DNA of 64,000 nucleotides from Thalassococcus halodurans (lineage in GTDB: Bacteria; Pseudomonadota; Alphaproteobacteria; Rhodobacterales; Rhodobacteraceae), in NCBI RefSeq assembly GCF_900108225.1, contig NZ_FNUZ01000004.1, forward strand, positions 310,001 to 374,000. Reading direction: 5' to 3'. The notes beneath the pieces are model-generated. The model did no database searches. It worked only from the letters and a program-made list of their open reading frames with translations, and was not told where the DNA came from. Shown piece after piece: positions 1 through 8,364 of the stretch (positions are counted from its first letter, which is position 1; the number at the start of each line of letters is the position of its first letter). A program made the translations under genes and the position numbers.

Positions 1-1
1 G

Positions 2-2014
2 ACACAGGTGTCCGGCACCACGGTTACGTTGTCCGACACCTCAGCCGCGTCTCCGACGTTCACAGCCCCGACGCTTGCTGTGGGCGCCCCGTCTGAAGAT
101 CTGGTTTTCCAACTGGTGTTGAACGACGGCTTTGATGACAGTGATCCGGACCAAGTGACGATCACCGTGAATCCGCCAGCCAACACGGTGCCGATTGCGA
201 ATGCAGGGCCCGATCAAGCTGTTGATGGAGGGGCCACGGTTGCGCTTTCTGGTTCTGCCACCGATCCAGATGGCCAAACCATTACCTATGAGTGGAGCCA
301 AACAGGTGGCTCGGCTGTGACGCTGTCCAGTACGACAGCCGCAAGTCCGACGTTCACAGCGCCCGCCGTGGCAATTGGCGATCCTGATGTCATCCTGACG
401 TTCAGCCTGATTGTGAACGATGGCGTGGCATCCAGCAGTGCGGATTCCGTCACGATCACGGTTTCGGCACCAACAAACTCTGCACCGGTTGCCGATGCGG
501 GCGTTGATCAAGTCGTCGCGTCTGGCGCTTCGGTCACTTTGTCCGGTGGGGCGACAGATGGGGATGCGGATGAACTGACTTATGTCTGGTCCCAGCTCTC
601 GGGAACGACCGTTTCTCTAAGCAGTACGACCGCAACGCAACCGACGTTCACCGCGCCGACATTGGCTTTCAACGGGGCGAATGAGGTTTTGGAATTCCAG
701 TTGATCGCCAATGACGGAACCGTGGACAGCGCCCCCGATACCGTTTTGGTTACCGTGGTTGCCCCGCAGGACACCACGCGACCGACCGTCACCATGACCG
801 CGAGCGGATCAAACTTCCAATTGGGCGAGAACATCACTGTTCAAGTTACGTTCAGCGAACCCGTGTCGGGCGTGTCGGAAGAGGATTTTCTGATCGAAAA
901 TGCCACGATCGTGGACCTCTTCGGGGGGACGACCACCAAAGTGTCCGGCAACCCGACGGCGCTGATCCCCGGCTTTGTCAGTTCGGCAACGCTGGTTGTG
1001 AGCCCGACAAAGGCCACCAGTCCAGTGACGGTTCAAATGCTGGCAGACGCCGTGTCTGATGATGCGGGGAATACGAACTTGGCATCCGCCGTTTTTGCAA
1101 TTTCGCCGAACGCTTTCAAACTTGCGGAAGAGGGCAACGCCGAAGGCATGGGCGCACGAGCACGCGCATTGATGCTGGCACAGCCTGATTTGCGAAGCCT
1201 GATGCATGATCGCAGTGGCAAATGCTTTGCTCTGCGGGTGCGCGAGGACTCGGGCAGTGCCTGTGTTTCGACGATGGGCGACGCGCCGTTCTGGACATCT
1301 TTCCAAGGTGTCTGGTCGCGCAACAGCGGCAATGATCAACGCTATGTGAACCTGACATTCGGCGCACATCTGATGCAGAGCGATTCACTGATTGTGGGCG
1401 CGATGGTTCAGCTTGATGACACCAAAGCCGACGTGACCGAGGGCACCTTCGAAGGCCAAGGCTGGTTGGCAGGCCCTTATGTTGTCGGGCGCATCAACGG
1501 AACCGAACTGATCTACAGCGCATCGCTGCTTCATGGTCGTGCCGAGAACCGGCTTGAGATCGCGGATGTATCGGAGGGTGATTTCACATCCCGACGGACG
1601 TTGGCGACGCTTGGTCTGGAAGGGCGCTATGACGTCAAAGACGGCCTGACGCTGATCCCTGCTCTGGATGTTGCCTATGTGGAAGATGTTCAAGAGGCCT
1701 ATACGGACGACCAGGGAAACAAGGTCGGATCGCAGGTCGTATCCCTGAGCGAGTCCAGCTTTGGCATCGGGTTCGAACAGACGATTGCACAGTCCTCAAG
1801 CGTTACAGTGCTGACCGGTGAGCTAAGCGGCGTCCATTCGATGTACCGTTCGGCCGTCGAGACCACGGAAACAACGCGCGGTCGAATTGATGCAGGGGTT
1901 CGAATCAAATTCGACAACATGACCGAGATCAGCCTGTCGGCGTTCTATGACGGTCTTGGTGTGGATGATTACGAAGCGACTGGCGCGAATTTCCTGTTCC
2001 AGAAAAAATTCTGA
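2..2014 (+). CDS. Partial surface protein with PKD-like repeats and C-terminal beta-barrel-like region
   Basis: The reading frame is open from base 2, and the residues before the first possible start (T-Q-V-S-G-T-T) continue a repeat, so this is the 3' part of a longer gene that begins upstream. About two and a half repeats of roughly 98 residues are visible. Each has SGTTV(T/S)LS, a PTFTAP motif, a L..NDG...S..D.V..TV stretch and then P(I/V)A.AG.DQ.V, which is typical of PKD/Ig-like extracellular modules. A different Ig-like module starting DTTRPTV (about residue 258) follows. The last 270 residues have alternating hydrophobic strands and end in phenylalanine, as outer-membrane barrels often do. 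I infer an exported, surface-anchored protein. The ligand is unknown and no signal peptide can be seen because the start is missing. Confidence 0.8.
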   Translation, partial: TQVSGTTVTLSDTSAASPTFTAPTLAVGAPSEDLVFQLVLNDGFDDSDPDQVTITVNPPANTVPIANAGPDQAVDGGATVALSGSATDPDGQTITYEWSQTGGSAVTLSSTTAASPTFTAPAVAIGDPDVILTFSLIVNDGVASSSADSVTITVSAPTNSAPVADAGVDQVVASGASVTLSGGATDGDADELTYVWSQLSGTTVSLSSTTATQPTFTAPTLAFNGANEVLEFQLIANDGTVDSAPDTVLVTVVAPQDTTRPTVTMTASGSNFQLGENITVQVTFSEPVSGVSEEDFLIENATIVDLFGGTTTKVSGNPTALIPGFVSSATLVVSPTKATSPVTVQMLADAVSDDAGNTNLASAVFAISPNAFKLAEEGNAEGMGARARALMLAQPDLRSLMHDRSGKCFALRVREDSGSACVSTMGDAPFWTSFQGVWSRNSGNDQRYVNLTFGAHLMQSDSLIVGAMVQLDDTKADVTEGTFEGQGWLAGPYVVGRINGTELIYSASLLHGRAENRLEIADVSEGDFTSRRTLATLGLEGRYDVKDGLTLIPALDVAYVEDVQEAYTDDQGNKVGSQVVSLSESSFGIGFEQTIAQSSSVTVLTGELSGVHSMYRSAVETTETTRGRIDAGVRIKFDNMTEISLSAFYDGLGVDDYEATGANFLFQKKF

Positions 2015-2107
2015 CCGGAAATCGGCCTTGGTTTTTGCAAAAGAGGGACGTTTGAAACTTCGTTGAAAAACCAGAGCCTTGAGTGCGCATTTTAGAAAAG
2101 TAGGACG

Positions 2108-2146
2108 CGACCCCGCCAGTGATCTGCGCGGGGTCGGTTGCATTTT
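2108..2146 (+). terminator. Probable terminator after the surface protein
   Basis: A 9-bp stem (CGACCCCGC at 2108-2116 with GCGGGGTCG at 2128-2136) has an 11-nt loop and is followed by GTTGCATTTT. The U-tract is weak, so termination may be partial. Confidence 0.45.
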
Positions 2147-2177
2147 GTGGAATTAATTCGCGCAAAGGTGTGCTTCG

Positions 2178-2211
2178 ACACATTCGTTCGAATTTTGATT
2201 TCGTAATGTGT
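2178..2211. promoter_or_regulatory. Inverted repeat upstream of the first paralogue
   Basis: ACACATT (2178-2184) and AATGTGT (2205-2211) form a 7-bp inverted repeat in the gene-free stretch between 2015 and 2297. Its CACAT/ATGTG core and its total span resemble the repeat at 5170-5200 upstream of the Crp/Fnr gene. The role is inferred only. Confidence 0.25.
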
Positions 2212-2297
2212 TGGCACAGAGACAACCGCACTTGAGCTCACCGGCTCTCTGTCTTGAAGGCAATTTCAATCCTCAGATTTTCTCAAGGAGAAAGCCA

Positions 2298-3713
2298 ATG
2301 CTTGCTAAACAACTTTCCCCCGACCAACAGGCTTTTGTGAATTCCATTACTGGTGAGGTTAACACCTTGCTCGGTACCCAGCTGCCCGGCAAGTTCGAGA
2401 TGGTCAGCTATCCGCCGGGCTTCCACCCGACCGTACAGTATGGCGCATCCGCTTACTTCAACTCGACCATGCTGGACGCGTTCAACGGTGCGCTGGAAAT
2501 CGGCAGCAACGGGATGCTTACGCTGGGCAACCATCAGTTCAGCACGCTTTACAACAGCATCCTGACCAACGCCCAGTATCAGTATTCGACTGAAGACCAG
2601 AAGACCGTCAATGATCCGCTGATCAATGCCGCGCAGGTCAATGTTGTGAACGCCGGCACGTCAAGCGGTTTTGTCGCCGCCTACAGCGTGACACCGGTAA
2701 CCTACGGTACGATTATTTCTGCTGTTCTGAAAAACTTCAGCGCGAAGGCGACGGACTGGTCCACAGGTAACATCGCAGCTGCTGCGCAAAGCCTGCCGAA
2801 TGCGGGTTACGCATCGCTTGGGTCTGCGATCACCACCGCGTTGCAAAAGCTTTCGCCGCTGAACACCATTCTGGGTGCCCAGGCGCTTGCCAACGATCAG
2901 CTGACCGCTGCGATGGACCACACCAAGAACCCGTCTGCGGCGAACGGTGGCCTGCAAATCGATGCGAACGATTTCTATGTCGGATGGACACCGATGCCCG
3001 ACAGCACAAAGCTGCTGAGCGAACTGGCCAACGAAGGCAGCTCGGTTTCGGTCAACATCAAAGCGTCGAACTTTAGCTCGTCGTCTGCGACGTTCCACAT
3101 TTCCGGCAGCGCAGGCTTTACCATTCCGGTCTTCGATGTCTTTGACATCGGCCTGAGCGGCGGGTCCAGCTATGACTGGTCGAAAAACACGTCGTCGTCT
3201 TCGTCGCTGGACGTGACCATGGAATACAAAGGCGTTACAAAAGTTCAGATTGATCCGGAGCCCCTGAGCGCGGACATGAAGACGGGCTGGTACGACGAGA
3301 TGCTTTTGCAAAGCATCAAAGACGGATCGGGCAACCCGGACGTGTCGGGCTTCAAGATCGACAGCTCGAACCAGTATGCGCCTGACAAGATGTTCGGTCA
3401 GGGTAAGCCGTTCTCGCGCTTCCGGACACTTGTTGTGTCGCAGGCACCGACCATCTCGATGACGTTCTCTGCCGATCAGGCCAGCGAAGTCACCTCGCAG
3501 TTCAAAGAAAACTCCTCGGTCGATATTAAGCTGTTCGGCCTGTTCAAGGTGGGCTCTATGAACCAGAGCTATTCCATCACCAAAGTCGACAAATCTTCGG
3601 CGTCCGGCACTGTCACTGTCACGATGTCTCCGCCGGAAATCAAAGGCAACATCCCGCCCGAAAAGCAGGTCTGCTTTGTTCTGGGTGGTGTGGCCCAATA
3701 TCCGATCTCCTGA
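2298..3713 (+). CDS. Unrecognised protein, member A of a tandem paralogue pair
   Basis: The protein has 471 residues from the ATG at 2298, which follows AAGGAG by a normal spacing; the frame is open further upstream but without a comparable ribosome site. I do not recognise a family. No signal peptide, transmembrane segment or lipobox is visible. The N-terminal part has the signature YPPGF....QYGASAY. A middle part (about residues 255-320) is very rich in Ser and alternates polar and hydrophobic residues around a glycine-rich hydrophobic segment. The C-terminal part has TGWY, MFGQGKPFSRF and VLGGV. The next gene shares these same motifs, so the two are paralogues from a duplication. The strand-rich Ser/Thr pattern would fit a beta-rich fold such as an aerolysin-like module, but that is a guess. 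It ends in a terminator, so it may be transcribed alone. Confidence 0.85.
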   Translation: MLAKQLSPDQQAFVNSITGEVNTLLGTQLPGKFEMVSYPPGFHPTVQYGASAYFNSTMLDAFNGALEIGSNGMLTLGNHQFSTLYNSILTNAQYQYSTEDQKTVNDPLINAAQVNVVNAGTSSGFVAAYSVTPVTYGTIISAVLKNFSAKATDWSTGNIAAAAQSLPNAGYASLGSAITTALQKLSPLNTILGAQALANDQLTAAMDHTKNPSAANGGLQIDANDFYVGWTPMPDSTKLLSELANEGSSVSVNIKASNFSSSSATFHISGSAGFTIPVFDVFDIGLSGGSSYDWSKNTSSSSSLDVTMEYKGVTKVQIDPEPLSADMKTGWYDEMLLQSIKDGSGNPDVSGFKIDSSNQYAPDKMFGQGKPFSRFRTLVVSQAPTISMTFSADQASEVTSQFKENSSVDIKLFGLFKVGSMNQSYSITKVDKSSASGTVTVTMSPPEIKGNIPPEKQVCFVLGGVAQYPIS

Positions 3714-3731
3714 TCGGGTTGCATCACAATC

Positions 3732-3765
3732 CCCGAAGGTCGCCCCACGGGGCGGCCTTTTTCGG
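3732..3765 (+). terminator. Intrinsic terminator between the paralogues
   Basis: AAGGTCGCCCC (3736-3746) pairs with GGGGCGGCCTT (3749-3759), with one G-T pair and a tight loop, and is followed by a run of T. It lies only about 15 nt before the next start codon, so the second paralogue may depend on read-through or on a promoter overlapping the hairpin. Confidence 0.75.
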
Positions 3766-3779
3766 ATTATGGTGGCGCT

Positions 3780-5162
3780 ATGACAACCAACGTCAATCAA
3801 CAGGTCAGCGAAGCCATCCGCCAACAGATTTCGGCGGCACTGAGCGCGAAAATCGATCCGGGTTTTACTGTCATCCGGTATCCGTCCGGTTTTGCCTATG
3901 TGCTGCAGTACGGTGCTTCGGCCTACTACAATCCGGCGACTTTGGAATTGATTGACCAGTTGGTGGTGTCGAATGGGGATGGCACTGCGGACATCGCCGG
4001 TAGTCGCTTTAGCAGCCGGTATTGCGATATCCTGAATGCGAGCACCTTCAATGTGTCGACAGCAGATGCCAAAGCGCAAGATGCTGCGAACAGGGAATTT
4101 TCCAAAGCCTCGGACGATCTGGTCAAGCAATTCGAAAAGGATCTGGGGCGCATCCGCAAACAGCAGCTTCAAGGCAAGGACGGCAGGACGATCGATAAGA
4201 TCTTGTTCGTCGAGCAATATATTGAAGAGCATTATGTCGGCGCGGGCAAATCGTGGCCTATTTCGCTGACGGGGCTCGAGACCAAATTCTCGGGCTGGTC
4301 GCTGAAAGCACAGAACATGCGGCGCAGTATGAAGCTTCAGCAAGACGCGATGAACCTGCTGTCGCAAGCCAGCCAGAATGTGAAAGCGCCGGATCAACAA
4401 AACGGCGGGATGCAGACGGGCCCGACGGATTGGGTGCCAGCCTATAAGGGATTGCCCGATGTGACGGATCTGGCGACCAGCATCACGTCTGGAACACCGC
4501 AAATGAACGTGACGCTTGAGTTCGACAATACTGGAAACAACACGATGAAGATGCAGGTCGACAACCAGTCGATCGGACCGATCACGCCTTCGATGCTTCA
4601 GTTTTCGATCAGCGCGCAAGATGGCAGTCAGCAACGATCTGCCGAAGATCTCTGGACGGCTGCCAGCCGCGTCATCATGGATATCGATTACTGTGGCGTG
4701 ACCCTTGTTTCGTCACACCCACAGGACATTGCCGATGATCTGAGCACGGGGTGGTACAGCCAAAACGTCATTTCCCAGCTTGCGCAGAAGACAGGTCAGG
4801 ACGTGACGGGTTTTCAGCTTCAGAGTAGTTTGTTCGATGCCGGGACGTTGTTCGGAAAGGGAAAAACGTTCGCGCGGGTGAAGACTTTTGTCATTTCGGA
4901 TGATCCCACAATCACCCTGTGGTTTTACGGGATAAACAAATCTGACGTGGACCAGAAGTTTTCCGTTCAATCAAAAGCCGAGTTGACTGTCGGTGGAATT
5001 GCGGCTTTTGGTACCAAAACAACGCAGTATCAGGTCAACAGCGTTCAGGACGATGGGGCGGCTGTGAAGGTGGTGATTATGCCGGATACGTCGCAGTCTG
5101 CCGCGCTTCCTGAAAAGCAAAGGGCGCATGTGATTGGGGGCGTTTTGGACTTTCCGTCGTGA
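3780..5162 (+). CDS. Unrecognised protein, member B of a tandem paralogue pair
   Basis: The protein has 460 residues and aligns by eye with the preceding gene at both ends. YPSGF....LQYGASAYYNP sits near residue 40. In the C-terminal third are STGWYSQ, LFGKGKTFARVKTFVIS.DPTI, and a closing VIGGVLDFPS beside VLGGVAQYPIS in the partner. The centre differs: it lacks the long Ser-rich, glycine-rich insertion of member A and instead has a charged, probably helical region (about residues 100-160). No export signal or membrane segment is seen. The ribosome site is weak (GGTGG) and lies directly behind a terminator hairpin. Two diverged copies side by side suggest subunits of one complex or an old duplication with split roles. 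The function is unknown. Confidence 0.85.
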   Translation: MTTNVNQQVSEAIRQQISAALSAKIDPGFTVIRYPSGFAYVLQYGASAYYNPATLELIDQLVVSNGDGTADIAGSRFSSRYCDILNASTFNVSTADAKAQDAANREFSKASDDLVKQFEKDLGRIRKQQLQGKDGRTIDKILFVEQYIEEHYVGAGKSWPISLTGLETKFSGWSLKAQNMRRSMKLQQDAMNLLSQASQNVKAPDQQNGGMQTGPTDWVPAYKGLPDVTDLATSITSGTPQMNVTLEFDNTGNNTMKMQVDNQSIGPITPSMLQFSISAQDGSQQRSAEDLWTAASRVIMDIDYCGVTLVSSHPQDIADDLSTGWYSQNVISQLAQKTGQDVTGFQLQSSLFDAGTLFGKGKTFARVKTFVISDDPTITLWFYGINKSDVDQKFSVQSKAELTVGGIAAFGTKTTQYQVNSVQDDGAAVKVVIMPDTSQSAALPEKQRAHVIGGVLDFPS

Positions 5163-5169
5163 GGAAAGG

Positions 5170-5200
5170 CACATACGCGGTACGTTTTTTGCGGTATGTG
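5170..5200. promoter_or_regulatory. Inverted repeat upstream of the Crp/Fnr-type gene
   Basis: CACATAC (5170-5176) and GTATGTG (5194-5200) form a 7-bp inverted repeat in the 87-bp gap before the regulator gene. Its position would suit an autoregulatory operator. It is not a consensus CRP or FNR site. Confidence 0.3.
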
Positions 5201-5249
5201 GCAGGTCCATTCGTATTTAATAATGTAAGGGGCTGAACGGGGGCTAGGG

Positions 5250-5930
5250 ATGATAACCGTCGATGACCTAAAAAGTGCAAATGTTCCGCTGTTTGCGGAG
5301 TTGTCGGCTGACGACCTGAATGGAATGACGCTGGATATTCAGGAAAAGTCATTTGCGCCTTGGGAAATCCTGTTCAACCAGCAGGACACCAGCAACGATG
5401 TATATATCCTGCTGGAAGGCAAACTTCTGGCGCTTTACTGGACCGAGGCAGGACGCGAGATCATCTTTACGCGTTTCTCGGAAGGCGACTTGTTCGGTGA
5501 AATGGCGGCGCTGGATGGCGGTGAGCGTTCACTGGCTATCGTAGCACGCAGCGACGTCCGCGTGTTGGTGATGCCTCAGGCAACCTTTCTGGAGTTGTTC
5601 AACAAGGTGCCTGCGATCCGGACCTTTGTGGTGAACAGTCTTGTCGCGCGGGTGCGCCATTTGACGGCTAAAAACCTTGAGCTGACGACATTCTCGGTCG
5701 GGCAGCGCGTGGCGTCGTTCTTGATCAGCATGGCGCTGGAGCGGGATGTTCTGGAAAAGGGCGGGGTGATCAATGATGCCCCCACGCATGCTGAAATCGC
5801 CGCCAGCATCGGCGCGAACCGCGAAATGGTCAGCCGTGCGGTGACGCAACTGGTGAAGAAAAAGGCAATTCGATCCGCCCGTCAGCGGATCGAACTGGTT
5901 GATCCCGACATCCTGTCAGACGTCCTGTGA
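5250..5930 (+). CDS. Crp/Fnr family transcriptional regulator
   Basis: This 226-residue protein has the usual length and layout of the family. The N-terminal cyclic-nucleotide-binding-like beta-roll (about 15-125) contains GEMAALDGGERSLAIVA, which resembles the phosphate-binding cassette of true cAMP binders (GE then R-S). A long dimerisation helix follows, and then a winged helix with THAEIAASIGANREMVSRAV as the recognition part (about 175-205). It lacks the N-terminal cysteine cluster of oxygen-sensing FNR, so a nucleotide or another small ligand is more likely than a Fe-S cluster. It follows the paralogue pair on the same strand by 87 bp and may control it. The ligand and targets are not visible in the sequence. 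Confidence 0.9.
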   Translation: MITVDDLKSANVPLFAELSADDLNGMTLDIQEKSFAPWEILFNQQDTSNDVYILLEGKLLALYWTEAGREIIFTRFSEGDLFGEMAALDGGERSLAIVARSDVRVLVMPQATFLELFNKVPAIRTFVVNSLVARVRHLTAKNLELTTFSVGQRVASFLISMALERDVLEKGGVINDAPTHAEIAASIGANREMVSRAVTQLVKKKAIRSARQRIELVDPDILSDVL

Positions 5931-5943
5931 TCCTAAAGGCGGT

Positions 5944-6906
5944 TCAGACCGCCTCTAGAAGTTTGGTGATGTGGTCGGGGCCGACAGGTCGGATACCGTT
6001 CGGGTTCAGCGCCTTGATCGAATAGTAGCCCCGCGTGATGTGATCCATATCGACCGTATCACGCACACCCGGCAGGCGCAGGATACGTTCCATATAGGCG
6101 GACAGGCGCGGATAATCTGCGATCTGGCGACGGTTGGTTTTGAAGATGCCGTAGTAGGCCGCATCAAACCGGATCAGCGTCACAAAGATACGGATATCGG
6201 TTTCTGTCAGTTGGTCGCCAAAGATGTAGTCGCCCGTCAACTTGTCTTCGAGCATGTCCAGCGTTTCAAACACTTCCGACACCGCTTCGTCATAGGCCTT
6301 CTGCGACGAGGCAAAGCCGGATTTGTAGACGCCGTTGTTCAGCTTGTCATAGACGCGCTTGTTCAGGGTTTCGATCTGATCGCCAATGGCTTCGGGGAAC
6401 AGGCGCACATCCGACGGCACCAATTCTTCGAACGCGGTGTCCAGCATGCGCAGTATGTCGGCGCTTTCGTTGTTGACCATGACGTTCTGCTTCATGTCCC
6501 ACAGGACAGGCACGGTGGCCCGTCCGGTGAATTCAGGATCGGCGCGGGTATAAAGTTCGTGCATATAGGTCGACCCGAACAGGGGATCTTCGTCAGCACC
6601 GGGGTAGCCGCCGAACTGCCAGCCCTGATCTGTCAGCGTCGGGTTGACGATCGTCACGGGGATCACATCCTCAAGCCCTTTCAGAGCGCGAGCGATCAGA
6701 GTGCGCGAGGCCCAAGGGCAGATCAGCGCCACATACAGACGATAGCGACCAGCCTCGGCTTTGAAGCCGCCTTCTCCGGTCGGGCCCGCGGACCCGTCCG
6801 GAGTGATCCAGTTGCGAAAGCTGGAAACCTGACGCACGAAGCGTCCGTCTTTGTCGGCCTTCTGCACCGGTTGCCAGTTTTCCTGCCATTTGCCGTCTAC
6901 AAGCAT
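5944..6906 (-). CDS. yqjG: Glutathionyl-hydroquinone reductase (YqjG/ECM4 type)
   Basis: The 320-residue protein matches the xi-class glutathione transferases, which use glutathione to reduce glutathionyl-hydroquinones in the cytoplasm. The catalytic motif CPWASRT lies near residue 64 in an N-terminal thioredoxin-like domain, after the family-typical region FVRQ.SSFRNWI. An all-helical C-terminal domain contains the conserved GDQLTETDIRIFVTLIRFDAAYYG stretch in shorter blocks. It is the last gene of a minus-strand run doxX-ygiD-yqjG, with 9 bp to ygiD. The partners suggest a shared role in handling quinones, catechols or other redox-active aromatics. Confidence 0.92.
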   Translation of the reverse strand: MLVDGKWQENWQPVQKADKDGRFVRQVSSFRNWITPDGSAGPTGEGGFKAEAGRYRLYVALICPWASRTLIARALKGLEDVIPVTIVNPTLTDQGWQFGGYPGADEDPLFGSTYMHELYTRADPEFTGRATVPVLWDMKQNVMVNNESADILRMLDTAFEELVPSDVRLFPEAIGDQIETLNKRVYDKLNNGVYKSGFASSQKAYDEAVSEVFETLDMLEDKLTGDYIFGDQLTETDIRIFVTLIRFDAAYYGIFKTNRRQIADYPRLSAYMERILRLPGVRDTVDMDHITRGYYSIKALNPNGIRPVGPDHITKLLEAV

Positions 6907-6915
6907 GTCTTTTCC

Positions 6916-7746
6916 TTATCGTGCGTGGAACACGAACGACCGCATCGAAATCGACGCCAGATCAATTGTGTCCGTCATAAATGTCAGGTCATCGCCATCA
7001 TCTGCCGCGCCCGACACGGTCAGTGCGGGCAGATAGTGATCGACCGTCGGATGAGCCATCCGCAGAAGCGTGCCAAGGCCGTTGCGATCTGCCAGAGCGG
7101 CAAAGTCGCGATCCTCAAGCTTATCTGCAAACAGCGTGTCGAATTCCTGCGCAAAGTCGTGGGGTTTACGGTTTTTGCCCCATTGGACCGCACCGAGGTT
7201 ATGAACCACGTTGCCGGACCCGAGGATCAACACACCCCGATCCCGAAGCTCGGACAGTTTGCGCCCGATCTCAAGCTGGTAGTCCAGTCCACGGGTCATA
7301 TCGATGGACACTTGGAACACCGGCACATCCGCATCGGGATAGAGGAACTTCAGAACCGTCCATGCGCCATGGTCCAGACCCCAGGTATCGTCTTCCTCGG
7401 CATGGTGGCTGGCCAACAGGCTGACCACATCCCGCGCCAATTCAGGCGCACCGTGGGCCGGATACTGTTGGGCAAACAGCGCATCGGGGAAGCCATAGAA
7501 ATCGTGGATCGTCTTGGGCATTTCCGACACATCGACCAGTGTGGTGCCACGTGTCATCCAGTGGGCCGAGACAACAAGAATGGCCTGCGGACGGGGCAGG
7601 GTGCGCCCGAGTTCGGTCCACGTGCGGCTGTATTCCGTATCTTCGATTGCGTTCATCGGGCTGCCATGACCCAAAAAGACCAGAGGCATCCGGTCAGAGG
7701 GCTTCAGGCGGTCCTGCAATTGGCTCAGGTTTGTCGGAGTGATCAT
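6916..7746 (-). CDS. ygiD: Extradiol ring-cleavage dioxygenase, 4,5-DOPA dioxygenase type
   Basis: The protein has 276 residues and belongs to the class III extradiol dioxygenases, which open catechol rings with a non-haem metal. Visible metal-site candidates are FLGHGSPMNA (residues 24-33), VSAHW (about 60) and SGNVVHNLG (about 177), in the order expected for YgiD/DODA proteins. It lies 51 bp behind the doxX gene and 9 bp ahead of yqjG on the same strand, so co-transcription is likely. The physiological substrate cannot be read from the sequence. A broad catechol-clearing role is inferred from the neighbours. Confidence 0.88.
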   Translation of the reverse strand: MITPTNLSQLQDRLKPSDRMPLVFLGHGSPMNAIEDTEYSRTWTELGRTLPRPQAILVVSAHWMTRGTTLVDVSEMPKTIHDFYGFPDALFAQQYPAHGAPELARDVVSLLASHHAEEDDTWGLDHGAWTVLKFLYPDADVPVFQVSIDMTRGLDYQLEIGRKLSELRDRGVLILGSGNVVHNLGAVQWGKNRKPHDFAQEFDTLFADKLEDRDFAALADRNGLGTLLRMAHPTVDHYLPALTVSGAADDGDDLTFMTDTIDLASISMRSFVFHAR

Positions 7747-7797
7747 CTTTTTCCTCCTGCGAAGGGGTGGGGCCGCATATCAGCGACCCCATCGTAT

Positions 7798-8220
7798 TCA
7801 GGCGAATTTGCCAAGCGCGTTGTTCAGCGCGGGGATGCGGACGGCGAAGGCGCCTGCACCCAGAAGGGCGATGCTGGTTTGGGCGGCTGCCCAGAACAGC
7901 GGGAATTCCCAGCCGCCACCTTCATTCGAGAAGGTCCAGCCGTTCCCCCAGTGAACCCAGGTTGCGCCAAGCAGCACAGGGATCAGGGCCAGCGATACCA
8001 GACGTGTCGCAACGCCAAGGATCAGCGCCAGACCGCCGCCGATTTCGGCGATAATGGTCAGGTAGGCCAGAAAGCCGGGCAGGCCGAGGCTTTCGAAAAA
8101 GCCGACAGTGCCAGCGACGGTGAACACATTCACCTTCATCAGACCGTGGGCCAGAAACAGAGCGCCGCTGGATACGCGAAGTAGGGCGGCGGCGTAGTCG
8201 GTATTTGTTGCAGTGGACAT
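7798..8220 (-). CDS. DoxX family membrane protein
   Basis: The protein has 140 residues from the ATG at 8220, which is preceded by GAGGAG at good spacing; an upstream ATG at 8250 has no such site. Four hydrophobic helices are visible, with the family signature AHGLMK in the first and AEIGGGLALILG in the second, plus a short aromatic loop (TWVHWGNGW). DoxX-type proteins are small inner-membrane proteins linked to thiol or quinone oxidation. It is the first gene of the doxX-ygiD-yqjG run and is divergent from a LysR gene. In Escherichia coli a DoxX-like gene (yqjF) also neighbours yqjG. Confidence 0.88.
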   Translation of the reverse strand: MSTATNTDYAAALLRVSSGALFLAHGLMKVNVFTVAGTVGFFESLGLPGFLAYLTIIAEIGGGLALILGVATRLVSLALIPVLLGATWVHWGNGWTFSNEGGGWEFPLFWAAAQTSIALLGAGAFAVRIPALNNALGKFA

Positions 8221-8304
8221 TTTCAGTCTCCTCGTGATCGGCCCCGTCATCTGGTTTCGGTTGGGGGCGTTTATGTTCTGACCTCAAATTAGGGCTTGCA
8301 TCCC

Positions 8305-8330
8305 TTCCATGAAATGGAGAATTCATGGAA
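8305..8330. promoter_or_regulatory. Perfect inverted repeat, candidate LysR operator
   Basis: TTCCATGAA (8305-8313) and TTCATGGAA (8322-8330) form a perfect 9-bp inverted repeat with an 8-nt spacer in the divergent promoter region between the doxX operon and the LysR gene. The size and placement suit a LysR-type binding site acting on both promoters. This is inference from symmetry. Confidence 0.55.
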
Positions 8331-8364
8331 TAACTATCAACGAAATGTTCCAAATAGGTCGCAG

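Noticed and set aside
2661-4634. 657-residue minus-strand open frame across the paralogue pair
   Set aside because: It runs antisense to two well-supported genes, is rich in Arg and His as mirror frames of GC-rich genes are, and has no ribosome site or family motif.
5971-8184. 737-residue plus-strand open frame over yqjG, ygiD and doxX
   Set aside because: The opposite strand carries three recognisable enzymes with correct starts, so this frame is a shadow of codon bias.
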